This document shows, piece after piece, positions 35,909 to 44,073 of a stretch of DNA of 64,000 bases. The stretch is taken from assembly GCF_041435335.1 (NCBI RefSeq), contig NZ_CP108430.1:8404001-8468000 (forward strand). Reading direction: 5' to 3'. The notes below the pieces were generated by a model that saw nothing but the letters and a program-made list of their open reading frames with translations, did not search any database and was not told the origin of the DNA. How positions within the stretch are numbered: position 1 is the stretch's first letter; each line of letters starts with the position of its first letter. The DNA is from Streptomyces sp. NBC_01283 (GTDB lineage Bacteria; Actinomycetota; Actinomycetes; Streptomycetales; Streptomycetaceae). The position numbers were made by a program, and so were the translations under genes.

Positions 35909-36925
35909 ATGGTCGGCATCAAAGACGTGGCGAAGCACGCCGGCGTGTCGGTGGGCACCGTGTCGAACGTGATCAACCGCCCGGACGTCGTCTCCGAAGA
36001 GACACGCCACAGGGTGCAGTCCGTGATCGACCGGCTCGGCTACGTCCGCAGCGAGTCCGCACGGCAACTGCGCGCGGGGCAGAGCCGCATCATGGCGCTG
36101 CTCGTGCTCGACATGGGCAACCCCTTCTTCGTGGACGTCGCGCGCGGTGCCGAGCGTGCCGCGCGCGACGCGGGGCTCCGCGTCATGATGTGCAACAGCG
36201 GACAGAGCCCCTCCGAAGAGGCCGAATACCTGGCGCTCTTCGCCGAGCAGCGGGTACGGGGGGTGCTGCTGACCCCGGCCGACGCGACGGGGCGCAACAT
36301 CGAGGCGTTCCGCAGGCACGCCATCCCGTTCGTCCTGGTGGACCGGGTCGCCGAGGGCGCCACCGAGTGCTCCGTCTCCGTGGACGACGTCCTGGGCGGT
36401 GCGCTCGCGGTGCGCCATCTCGTCGACGCGGGGCACCGCAGCATCGCGTACGTGAGCGGCCCGCCCGGCCTCAACCAGGTCAAGGACCGCAGGCAGGGAG
36501 CGCTGCAGGCACTCGCCGAGGCCGGTCTGCCGGCGTCGGCGCTGCGGGAACTGCCCACCGAACGCCTCGACGTGGCCGCCGGACGCGACGCGGGCGCCCG
36601 CGTCCTGGGTCTCGCCGAGCGGCCGACCGCCGTCTTCTGCGCCAACGACCTGCTCGCCCTCGGGGTGCTCCAGGCGATGTACGCGGCCGGGGTGAGCGTG
36701 CCCGAGGACATCGCCATCGTCGGCTACGACGACATCGAGTTCGCAGCCGCTGCCGTCGTCCCACTCACCTCGGTGCGCCAGCCCGCCATCAAGATGGGCG
36801 CCATGGCCGCGGAACTCCTCCTGGAGGAGACCGAGTCGGACACCGACCCCGCGGCGCACGATCACCGGCGCGTGGTGCTCCAGCCGGAGCTCGTGGTGCG
36901 GCGCTCCAGCCTGGCGCCCCGCTGA
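35909..36925 (+). CDS. LacI-family regulator of the rhamnose genes
   Basis: This 338-residue protein has a LacI DNA-binding domain (IKDVAKHAGVSVGTVSNVIN, then RPDVVSEETRHRV) and a sugar-binding domain (DMGNPFFVDVARGAERAARD, ELPTERLDVAAG, IVGYDDIEFAAAAVVPLTSV). A GGGGA site precedes the ATG. It ends the importer operon and very probably binds the TGAAwCsTTTCA-like operators at 30904 and 31060, releasing them when rhamnose or an intermediate is present. Its start lies 57 bp after the binding-protein stop. Confidence 0.92.
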   Translation: MVGIKDVAKHAGVSVGTVSNVINRPDVVSEETRHRVQSVIDRLGYVRSESARQLRAGQSRIMALLVLDMGNPFFVDVARGAERAARDAGLRVMMCNSGQSPSEEAEYLALFAEQRVRGVLLTPADATGRNIEAFRRHAIPFVLVDRVAEGATECSVSVDDVLGGALAVRHLVDAGHRSIAYVSGPPGLNQVKDRRQGALQALAEAGLPASALRELPTERLDVAAGRDAGARVLGLAERPTAVFCANDLLALGVLQAMYAAGVSVPEDIAIVGYDDIEFAAAAVVPLTSVRQPAIKMGAMAAELLLEETESDTDPAAHDHRRVVLQPELVVRRSSLAPR

Positions 36926-36993
36926 CCGCGTCCGCGACGGGTGTGCTGAACTGGGGCGAAGTGTCCCGTTCCGCATGCCGCCCAGGAGCTCTC

Positions 36994-38307
36994 TTGACCG
37001 CCACCGCCTCCTACCGCCAGCCCGGCGTCGTCCTCACCGACCACCGCTTCTCCGTGCCCCTCGACCACGACGATCCGGCGGGGGAGCGGATCGAGGTCTA
37101 CGCCCGCGAGGCCGTGGCGAGCGCGCACGGGGACCACGGAGGCGACCTGCCGTGGCTGGTGTATCTGCAGGGCGGCCCGGGATTCGGGGCCAACCGGTTC
37201 GTGGGCAAGGAGGCATGGCTGGGCAGGGCCCTCCAGGACTACCGGGTGCTCCTCCTCGACCAGCGCGGAACCGGCAGCTCCACCCCGGCGACGCGCCAGA
37301 CGCTCCCGCTGCGCGGCGGACCCCGTGAGCAGGCCGACTACCTCACGCACTTCCGCGCCGACTCCATCGTCCGCGACTGCGAGCTGATCCGGCGCGAGCT
37401 GACCGGCGGCGCCCCCTGGACCGTGCTCGGGCAGAGCTTCGGCGGCTTCTGCGCGACCCACTACCTCTCGGCGGCCCCCGAGGGACTGAACACCGCCATC
37501 ATCACCGGCGGCCTGCCCACGCTCGACGGCCACGCGGACGACGTCTACCGCGCCGCCTACCCGCGCATGGAGCGCAAGACCGCGGCCCACTACGCCCGAT
37601 ACCCCCAGGACGTCGAGCGCGCCCGCCGCATCGCCGCCCACCTCGCCGAGCACGAGCCGGTGCTCAACGGCGGCTACCGGCTCACCGTCGAGGCGTTCCA
37701 GTCCCTCGGCATGCTGCTCGGCATGGGCGACGGCAGCCACCGCCTCCACTTCCTCCTTGAGGACGCCTTCGTGCGGACCCCTGCCGGACACACGCTCTCC
37801 GACGCGTTCCAGGAAGGCGTACAGGCCGCACTCTCGCACTGGGGTCACCCGCTCTTCGCCCTCCTGCACGAGACGATCTACGGCCAGGGCGATCGGTCCA
37901 CCGACTGGTCGGCCCAGCGGCTGCGCGGCGAGTTCCCGCAGTTCGACCCGGGCAAGGCGCTCGCCGGGGACGCGCCGCTCCTCTTCACCGGCGAAGCCGT
38001 CCAGCGCTGGCAGTTCGACTGCGACCCCGCCCTGCGCCCGCTGCGCGAGACCGCCGACCTGCTCGCCGCACGCACCGGATGGACGCCCCTGTACGACACG
38101 GCTCGCCTCGCCGCGAACGAGGTGCCGGCCGCCGCCGCGATCTACCACGACGACCTGTACGTCGACACCGGCCACTCGCTGCGCACCGCCCGCTCCATCC
38201 GCGGTCTGCGGACCTGGGTCACCGACGAGTACGAGCACGACGGGCTGCGGGTCGGATCACCGCGCGTCCTCGACCGGCTCCTGGCTCTCGCCAGGGGGGA
38301 GGCCTGA
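36994..38307 (+). CDS. S33 family peptidase / alpha-beta hydrolase (prolyl iminopeptidase-like)
   Basis: This 437-residue protein has LVYLQGGPGFGANR (oxyanion GGPG), DQRGTGSS and the nucleophile motif TVLGQSFGGFCATHYL of proline iminopeptidases. The usual role is removal of N-terminal proline or cleavage of related amides in the cytoplasm. The best start is TTG at 36994, with AGGAG 5 bases upstream; GTG at 36961 is an alternative with a poorer site. No promoter is obvious in the 68 bp after the LacI gene. Confidence 0.85.
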   Translation: MTATASYRQPGVVLTDHRFSVPLDHDDPAGERIEVYAREAVASAHGDHGGDLPWLVYLQGGPGFGANRFVGKEAWLGRALQDYRVLLLDQRGTGSSTPATRQTLPLRGGPREQADYLTHFRADSIVRDCELIRRELTGGAPWTVLGQSFGGFCATHYLSAAPEGLNTAIITGGLPTLDGHADDVYRAAYPRMERKTAAHYARYPQDVERARRIAAHLAEHEPVLNGGYRLTVEAFQSLGMLLGMGDGSHRLHFLLEDAFVRTPAGHTLSDAFQEGVQAALSHWGHPLFALLHETIYGQGDRSTDWSAQRLRGEFPQFDPGKALAGDAPLLFTGEAVQRWQFDCDPALRPLRETADLLAARTGWTPLYDTARLAANEVPAAAAIYHDDLYVDTGHSLRTARSIRGLRTWVTDEYEHDGLRVGSPRVLDRLLALARGEA

Positions 38308-38346
38308 CCCCTCCGCGACGGGGTCCCGCGAAGCTAGGCTGCGGGC

Positions 38347-39099
38347 ATGACAGAGCCGTTGAACGAGAACGACCAGCTCACGCCCATGCCCGAGGACTGG
38401 CAGCGGGCCCTCGCCGTCGTCGCCCACCCCGACGACCTGGAGTACGGCTGCTCCGCCGCGATCGCCGGCTGGACGGACGGCGGCCGCGAGGTCGCCTACC
38501 TCCTGGCCAGCCGGGGCGAGGCGGGCATCGACACCCTCGACCCCGCCACGTGCGGCCCGCTGCGCGAGCGCGAGCAGCGGGCGAGCGCGGCCGTCGTCGG
38601 TGTGTCGACCGTGGAGTTCCTCGACCACAGGGACGGTGTGATCGAGTACGGGACGGCGCTGCGCCGCGACATCGCCGCCGCGGTCCGCAGGCACCGGCCG
38701 GAGCTTGTGATCACCCTCAACCACCGCGACACCTGGGGCGGCGTCGCCTGGAACACCCCGGACCACGTGGCCGTCGGCCGCGCCACCCTCGACGCCGTCG
38801 CGGACGCGGGCAACCGGTGGATCTTCCCCGAGCTGATCGAGGAGGACGCACTTGAGCCCTGGAACGGCGTGCGCTGGGTGGCCGTCGCCGGTTCCTCGTC
38901 GCCCACGCACGCGGCGGACGCGACGGCCGGTCTCGAACGCTCCGTGCGCTCGCTCCTGGAACACCGCACGTACATCGAGGTGTTGACCCAGGAGGACCCC
39001 GAGAAGTACTGCCGTGAGTTCCTCACTGGCAACGCGCAGCGGGTGGCACCGCGCTTCGGCGGTAGGCCCGCGGTGTCGTTCGAGGTCTTCAGCCGCTGA
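38347..39099 (+). CDS. PIG-L/LmbE-type deacetylase
   Basis: This 250-residue protein has the zinc-binding AVVAHPDDLEYGCSA motif near residue 25 and a later histidine region (NTPDHVAVGRATLDAV), marking the PIG-L family that deacetylates N-acetylglucosamine-containing or mycothiol-type substrates. Substrate is unknown. A -10-like TAGGCT (38335-38340) ends 6 bases before the ATG, and there is no ribosome site, suggesting a leaderless transcript. Confidence 0.85.
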   Translation: MTEPLNENDQLTPMPEDWQRALAVVAHPDDLEYGCSAAIAGWTDGGREVAYLLASRGEAGIDTLDPATCGPLREREQRASAAVVGVSTVEFLDHRDGVIEYGTALRRDIAAAVRRHRPELVITLNHRDTWGGVAWNTPDHVAVGRATLDAVADAGNRWIFPELIEEDALEPWNGVRWVAVAGSSSPTHAADATAGLERSVRSLLEHRTYIEVLTQEDPEKYCREFLTGNAQRVAPRFGGRPAVSFEVFSR

Positions 39100-39115
39100 G
39101 CCACCGCCACTACGC

Positions 39116-39128
39116 TGACGGTACGTCA
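39116..39128. promoter_or_regulatory. Operator-like palindrome TGACG-GTA-CGTCA
   Basis: Perfect 5-bp arms with a 3-bp spacer, upstream of the enoyl-CoA hydratase gene. An identical pair of arms recurs 19 bp downstream at 39135-39147. Confidence 0.55.
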
Positions 39129-39134
39129 CATGCC

Positions 39135-39147
39135 TGACGGGCCGTCA
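39135..39147. promoter_or_regulatory. Operator-like palindrome TGACG-GGC-CGTCA
   Basis: This second copy lies one helical face away (19 bp centre to centre) from the first and is extended by one more base pair at each end (CTGACG and CGTCAG). Tandem sites of this kind fit a TetR- or GntR-family fatty-acid regulator; no such gene lies in this window beside it. Confidence 0.55.
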
Positions 39148-39173
39148 GAAACGTAGGCAGGAGCTGGTGCTGG

Positions 39174-40010
39174 ATGATCGACACCATCGGCACGGACATC
39201 CCGGAGGGCGAGGAGCGGCTGCGTCTCGACATCGAGGACGGCCTCGGCATCCTCACCCTCTGCCACCCGCGCAAGCTCAACGCGTGGAGCTGGGAGTCCA
39301 CGCGCCAGCTCGGCATCTTCGCCGACCGGATCCGCTTCGACGATTCGATCAGGGCAGTGCTGCTGCGCGCGGAGGGGCGGGCGTTCTGCGCCGGGATCGA
39401 CGTAACCGCCCAGAACGGCGGTGCGATCGGGGGCCGTTCGGGCGCCGAGCGCACGCGCAACTACTACGAGGGGCTGCGCTGGGTCCATGAGCGCTTCCGC
39501 ACCTTCGCGGGCCTTCCGCAGCCCATCGTCGCAGCCGTGCAGGGGTACTGCCTCGGGTTCGGCTTCGAACTCGCGCTGATGGCGGATGTGCGGATCGCGT
39601 CCGACGACGCGGTGTTCGCGCTGCCCGAGGCGCAGATCGGCGTCGCGGTGGACGCGGGCGGCGATCTGCGCATCGCGCGTGACGCGGGCGCGGGCTGGGC
39701 CAAGCTGCTCTCGCTCACCGGCCGCCGCATCGACGCGGCCACGGCAGAGCGGCTGCGGCTCGTCCAACTCATCACTCCCGTCGCCGAGTTGACCAAGGCG
39801 GCTCGCGAGATCGCCGGCGAGATCGCGGCGAACGCGCCGCTCGCCGTGCAGGGCATCAAGCGGGGCATCGACGCGTACGCGGACGCGGGGATGGACGCTG
39901 CCCTCGACCGGGTCGCGATGAACGCGGCGATCACGCTGACGTCGGAGGACTCGCGGGCCGGGTACGCGGCGAAGGGGGAGCGCAGGGCGGCTGCGTTCAA
40001 GGGGAAGTAG
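39174..40010 (+). CDS. Enoyl-CoA hydratase/isomerase (crotonase) family protein
   Basis: This 278-residue crotonase has the oxyanion-hole segment AEGRAFCAGIDVTAQ and the second conserved region AAVQGYCLGFGFELALMAD followed by LPEAQIGVAVDAGGD. It would hydrate or isomerise enoyl-CoA thioesters in beta-oxidation. The ATG at 39174 has AGGAG about 10 bases upstream. Two tandem palindromes lie just before it. It is convergent with the dienoyl-CoA-reductase-like SDR. Confidence 0.9.
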   Translation: MIDTIGTDIPEGEERLRLDIEDGLGILTLCHPRKLNAWSWESTRQLGIFADRIRFDDSIRAVLLRAEGRAFCAGIDVTAQNGGAIGGRSGAERTRNYYEGLRWVHERFRTFAGLPQPIVAAVQGYCLGFGFELALMADVRIASDDAVFALPEAQIGVAVDAGGDLRIARDAGAGWAKLLSLTGRRIDAATAERLRLVQLITPVAELTKAAREIAGEIAANAPLAVQGIKRGIDAYADAGMDAALDRVAMNAAITLTSEDSRAGYAAKGERRAAAFKGK

Positions 40011-40085
40011 GCGGAAGCAGCGGGTGGGAGGCAGGCGGTACGGCCACGGCCTGGGGTCGCGGCCGGCGCGGCCTCGGGAGTGGCG

Positions 40086-41033
40086 CTACCGGCCGAAGGG
40101 CCCTCGCCCCAGCTGCTCGCGCACCGTCACCATCTCCGGGCTCACCAGGCCCCGCCGCTGCCAGTTCGCGCCGTCCACCACCAGCGTGTGCCCGGTGATG
40201 AAGCGGGCGTAGGGCGAGGCGAGGAAGGTCGCGGCCCAGCCCAGTTCGCGCGGGGCGCCGACGCGCAGGGCGGGCTGGCGCGAACTCAACTCCCTTCGGC
40301 GGGAGTCTGATTCGCCGCCCTCCGCAGCCGTAGCCGCGGTCGTGGCCCGGTCGAGATTCTCGCGGATGTCCGCGGTCATGTCCTCGTGCGGCATCAGACC
40401 CGGCACCAGGCCGTTGACCTGGATCCCGTATGGCCCCCACTCCACCGCCAGGCTCTCGACGAGGCTGTGCACGCCCGCCTTGGCCGCCGCGCTGTGCGCG
40501 AAACCGGGGCCGCCCGTCCACGCGTACGACGCCCCTATGTTGATGACGGAGCCGGGTGTGCCCGCCGTGAGGTGGCGGCGGGCGAACTCCCGCGTCATGA
40601 AGAACGTCCCGGTCAGCGTGATGTCCACGACCGAGCGCCACGCGTTCGGGGACATGTCCTCGGCGGGCACGGGGAAGTTCGCCGCCGCGTTGTTGACCAG
40701 GACGTCCGGCAGGCCGTACGCGTCCTGCGCCGCGTCGAAGACCTCGGCGACGCGGTCCGGGTCCCGGATGTCGCACGGCACGGCCGCCACCCGCCCGCCG
40801 AGGCCCGCGAGCTCGTCCCGCGCCGCCTTCAGCCGCTCCTCCTTGCGGCTGGCGATCACCAGATCCGCCCCGAGCCGCGCGAACTCCGCGGCGATCGCCT
40901 TGCCGAGACCGGTGCCGCCGCCGGTCACGAGGACGACCGCCCCGTCGTACGTCCCCTCGGGCAGCGCGCTCGTGCCGTGCGGGGCGGGTGCCGGGAGCCC
41001 CGGCGGCGCGCCTGCGCTCACGTGGTCCGTCAT
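40086..41033 (-). CDS. SDR protein resembling 2,4-dienoyl-CoA reductase
   Basis: This 315-residue SDR has an NADP-binding loop VVLVTGGGTGLGKAIAAEF and VLVNNAAANFPVPAEDM. The usual catalytic YxxxK reads SAAAK, with Ser in place of Tyr, as in mitochondrial or peroxisomal-type 2,4-dienoyl-CoA reductases. It therefore probably reduces 2,4-dienoyl-CoA during unsaturated fatty-acid breakdown. A stretch of about 20 residues (EGGESDSRRRELSSRQ) interrupts the C-terminal part and looks like an insertion. ATG at 41033 is 132 bp from the divergent XRE/cupin regulator. Confidence 0.85.
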   Translation of the reverse strand: MTDHVSAGAPPGLPAPAPHGTSALPEGTYDGAVVLVTGGGTGLGKAIAAEFARLGADLVIASRKEERLKAARDELAGLGGRVAAVPCDIRDPDRVAEVFDAAQDAYGLPDVLVNNAAANFPVPAEDMSPNAWRSVVDITLTGTFFMTREFARRHLTAGTPGSVINIGASYAWTGGPGFAHSAAAKAGVHSLVESLAVEWGPYGIQVNGLVPGLMPHEDMTADIRENLDRATTAATAAEGGESDSRRRELSSRQPALRVGAPRELGWAATFLASPYARFITGHTLVVDGANWQRRGLVSPEMVTVREQLGRGPFGR

Positions 41034-41130
41034 GGCGGCATCGATACCGCGTAACGCTTCAAAGCTCCATGCTTGTACGGACTTCATGCGGACGTCCCGC
41101 CGAGACGACCGTCGCAATGTCGGTGCATTA

Positions 41131-41159
41131 TTGACAATCGACTTTGCCGATACTGCAAT
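41131..41159 (+). promoter_or_regulatory. Promoter of the XRE/cupin regulator, probably leaderless
   Basis: TTGACA (41131-41136) and TGCAAT (41154-41159) are spaced by 17 bp. The ATG at 41166 begins 6 bases after the -10, so transcription would start at or next to the first codon. GCAATG occurs both at 41114 and at 41155. Confidence 0.6.
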
Positions 41160-41165
41160 GGATCC

Positions 41166-41843
41166 ATGGCAGAGAACAAGGCAGAACGCAAGGCAGAGAA
41201 CAGGTCGGCAAGCAAAGAGGCGGCGGCTGCGGCGGACAGCAGCGGCGACGACGGTGCGAACCTGGACGGGGTGCTGGCCGAGGTCGGCCCCCGCCTGCGG
41301 CGCATCCGCAAGGAGCGCGGTGCGACCCTCGCGGGCCTCGCCGCCGCCACCGGCATCTCGGTGAGCACCCTCTCCCGGCTTGAGTCCGGCCACCGCAAGC
41401 CCAGCCTCGAACTCCTGCTCCCCATCGCGCGGGCCCACCAGGTCCCCCTGGACGAGCTGGTCGGCGCCCCGCCCGTCGGCGACCCCCGGGTGCGGGCCAA
41501 GCCGATCGTCCGTAACGGACGGACGATGGTCCCGCTGACCCGCCAGCCCGGCGGCCTCCAGGCGTACAAGGTGCTCGAGCCCGTCCGCTCCGTCCAGCCC
41601 GATCCGCAGACCCACGAGGGGTACGAGTGGCTGTACGTCCTGTCGGGGCGGCTGCGGCTCGTGCTCGCCGATCATGACGTGATCCTCACGGCGGGCGAGG
41701 CCGCGGAATTCGACACGCGGCTCCCGCACTGGTTCGGGTCGACGGGGGAGGGGCCCGCGGAATTCCTCAGCCTGTTCGGGCCGCAGGGCGAGCGGATGCA
41801 CGTAAGGGCGCGGCCCGCTCAGGAGAAGCGCAAAGCGGACTGA
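41166..41843 (+). CDS. XRE regulator with C-terminal cupin domain
   Basis: This 225-residue protein has a charged N-terminal tail, a helix-turn-helix (RKERGATLAGLAAATGISVS, then TLSRLESGHRKPSLELLLPI) at about residues 45-100, and a cupin sensor domain (THEGYEWLYVLSGRLRLVLA, then GEAAEFDTRLPHWFGSTGEG). It probably senses a small metabolite and controls itself and the divergent reductase. No ribosome site precedes the ATG, which matches the leaderless promoter at 41131-41159. Confidence 0.9.
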   Translation: MAENKAERKAENRSASKEAAAAADSSGDDGANLDGVLAEVGPRLRRIRKERGATLAGLAAATGISVSTLSRLESGHRKPSLELLLPIARAHQVPLDELVGAPPVGDPRVRAKPIVRNGRTMVPLTRQPGGLQAYKVLEPVRSVQPDPQTHEGYEWLYVLSGRLRLVLADHDVILTAGEAAEFDTRLPHWFGSTGEGPAEFLSLFGPQGERMHVRARPAQEKRKAD

Positions 41844-41864
41844 CGAGACGGTTCCCCTGCCTGC

Positions 41865-41897
41865 AAGCGACCGCTTAGTATGCGACCGAGCTCGGTC
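41865..41897. promoter_or_regulatory. Two palindromes upstream of the quinone oxidoreductase/acyl-CoA dehydrogenase operon
   Basis: AAGCG-AC-CGCTT (41865-41876) has perfect 5-bp arms, and GACCGAGCTCGGTC (41884-41897) is a perfect 14-bp palindrome. Both lie in the 80-bp gap before the operon and are candidate sites for a TetR-type fatty-acid regulator. Confidence 0.5.
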
Positions 41898-41923
41898 TAC
41901 GAAAGCCCCAGTGGAGGCCCCGC

Positions 41924-42892
41924 ATGCAGGCATGGCAAGTGCACCAGAACGGCGAGCCGAGCGCGGTGATGCGCCTCGAAGACGTGGACCGGCCGGTGCC
42001 CGGCGACGGACAACTGCTCCTCAAGGTCCGTGCCGCCAACATCAACTTCCCCGACGCGCTGCTCTGCCGCGGGCAGTACCAGGTCACGCCCCCGCTGCCG
42101 TTCACGCCCGGCGTGGAGATCTGCGGCGAGACCGAGGACGGGCGGCGGGTGATCGCCAACCCGGCCCTCCCGTACGGCGGCTTCGCCGAGTACGCGCTCG
42201 CGGACGCGGCGACCGTGCTGCCCGCCCCCGACGCCCTGGACGACGCAGAGGCCGCCGCGCTGCACATCGGCTACCAGACGGGATGGTTCGGCCTGCACCG
42301 CCGCGCGCACCTCCAGGAGGGCGAGACCCTCCTGGTGCACGCTGCCGCCGGCGGTGTCGGCAGCGCGGCCGTCCAGCTCGGCAAGGCGGCGGGCGCCAAG
42401 GTCATCGGCGTCGTCGGCGGCGCCGCGAAGGCCGAGGTCGCGCGCGAGCTCGGCTGCGACCTGGTCATCGACCGGCGTACGGAGAACGTCATCGGCGCCG
42501 TCAAGGAAGCCACCGGCGGCCGTGGCGCTGATGTCATCTACGACCCCGTGGGCGGCGATGCCTACACGCAGTCCACGAAGTGTGTCGCCTTCGAGGGGCG
42601 GATCATCGTCGTCGGCTTCGCCAGCGGAGTCATCCCGACGCCCGCGCTCAACCACGCCCTGGTGAAGAACTACGCGGTCCTCGGCCTGCACTGGGGCCTC
42701 TACAACACCAAGGACCCACAGGCCGTCCTCCGCTGCCACGAGGAGCTCACCCAGCTCGCGGCCAAGGGCGCCATCAAGCCGCTCATCAGCGAGCGTGTGC
42801 CGCTGAGTGATGCCGCCGCGGCCGTCCAGCGGGTCGCCGACGGTGTCACCACGGGGCGGGTGGCCGTGCTTCCCGAGGGGGCCGGCGCATGA
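41924..42892 (+). CDS. Zinc-free medium-chain reductase (NADPH:quinone oxidoreductase-like)
   Basis: This 322-residue protein has the MDR fold: substrate domain AANINFPDALLCRGQYQ, then the NADPH site LVHAAAGGVGSAAVQLGKAA and GADVIYDPVGGDAYTQS. Zinc-binding cysteines are absent, as in quinone oxidoreductases and enoyl reductases of this family. GGAGG lies upstream of the ATG. It is the first gene of an operon with two acyl-CoA dehydrogenases and overlaps the next by ATGA, so a role in fatty-acid or branched-acid oxidation is likely. Confidence 0.88.
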   Translation: MQAWQVHQNGEPSAVMRLEDVDRPVPGDGQLLLKVRAANINFPDALLCRGQYQVTPPLPFTPGVEICGETEDGRRVIANPALPYGGFAEYALADAATVLPAPDALDDAEAAALHIGYQTGWFGLHRRAHLQEGETLLVHAAAGGVGSAAVQLGKAAGAKVIGVVGGAAKAEVARELGCDLVIDRRTENVIGAVKEATGGRGADVIYDPVGGDAYTQSTKCVAFEGRIIVVGFASGVIPTPALNHALVKNYAVLGLHWGLYNTKDPQAVLRCHEELTQLAAKGAIKPLISERVPLSDAAAAVQRVADGVTTGRVAVLPEGAGA

Positions 42893-44073
42893 CGGATGCC
42901 GTCGAACTGCGCAGCCGTACACAGGAGTTCCTCGCCGCGCACCCGCCGGCGGCGACCGAACGCGCCGCCTTCCTGAAGGCCCGCTTCGACGCCGGGCTCG
43001 CCTGGGTGCACTACCCGGAAGGGCTCGGCGGGCTCGGCGCCCCCCGGTCCCTGCAGGCTGTCGTGGACGCCGAGCTGGAGGCCGCGGGCGCGCCCGACAA
43101 CGATCCGCGCCGCATCGGGATCGGCCTCGGCATGGCGGCCCCGACCATCCTGCGCTTCGGCACCGAGGAGCAGAAGCGGAGATTCCTGCGGCCGCTGTGG
43201 GTCGGCGACGAGGTGTGGTGCCAGCTCTTCAGCGAGCCGGGCGCCGGATCCGACCTCGCGGCGCTCGGCACCCGCGCCGTCCGCGACGATGGGGGCACCT
43301 GGGTGGTCAACGGCCAGAAGGTGTGGACGTCCGGCGCGCACGCCGCCCGCTGGGCCATCCTCATCGCCCGCACCGACCCGGAGGTGCCCAAGCACCGCGG
43401 CATCACGTACTTCGTCTGCGACATGACCGACCCGGGCGTCGAGGTGCGTCCGCTGCGGCAGATCACCGGCGAGGCCGAGTTCAACGAGGTCTTCCTCACC
43501 GACGTACGCATCCCGGACGCGCACCGGCTCGGAGAGATCGGCGACGGCTGGAAGGTCGCGCAGACCACCCTCATGAACGAGCGCGTGTCCATCGGCGGCG
43601 CCCGCATCCCGCGCGAGGGCGGCATGATCGGCCCGGTCGTCGAGGCCTGGCGCGAGCGCCCCGAACTGCGCACGCACGACCTGCATCAGAGGCTCCTCAA
43701 GCTGTGGGTCGAGGCCGAGGTCGCCAGGCTGACCGGCGAGCGGCTCCGCCAGCAGCTCGTCGCTGGACAGCCGGGCCCGGAGGGCTCGGGCATGAAGCTC
43801 GGGTTCGCCCGCCTGAACCAGGAGATCAGCGGCCTGGAGGTGGAACTCCTGGGCGAGGAGGGGCTGTTGTACGAGGACTGGACGATGCGGCGGCCCGCGA
43901 AGGTCGACTTCGTCGGCCGTGACGCGGGCTACCGCTATCTGCGGGCCAAGGGCAACAGCATCGAGGGCGGCACGAGCGAAGTGCTGCTCAACATCGTCGC
44001 CGAGCGCGTCCTCGGACTCCCCTCCGAGCCGCGCACCGACAAGGACGTCGCCTGGAAGGACCTCGCCCGATGA
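42889..44073 (+). CDS. Acyl-CoA dehydrogenase, subunit A
   Basis: This 394-residue flavoprotein has the acyl-CoA dehydrogenase core (WCQLFSEPGAGSDLAALGTR, GQKVWTSGAHAARWAILIAR) and the C-terminal NSIEGGTSEVLLNIVAERVL. The residue aligned with the catalytic Glu of medium-chain enzymes is Gly. It is coupled by ATGA to a second dehydrogenase; such adjacent pairs often form heterotetramers acting on bulky or branched acyl-CoAs. Confidence 0.9.
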   Translation: MTDAVELRSRTQEFLAAHPPAATERAAFLKARFDAGLAWVHYPEGLGGLGAPRSLQAVVDAELEAAGAPDNDPRRIGIGLGMAAPTILRFGTEEQKRRFLRPLWVGDEVWCQLFSEPGAGSDLAALGTRAVRDDGGTWVVNGQKVWTSGAHAARWAILIARTDPEVPKHRGITYFVCDMTDPGVEVRPLRQITGEAEFNEVFLTDVRIPDAHRLGEIGDGWKVAQTTLMNERVSIGGARIPREGGMIGPVVEAWRERPELRTHDLHQRLLKLWVEAEVARLTGERLRQQLVAGQPGPEGSGMKLGFARLNQEISGLEVELLGEEGLLYEDWTMRRPAKVDFVGRDAGYRYLRAKGNSIEGGTSEVLLNIVAERVLGLPSEPRTDKDVAWKDLAR

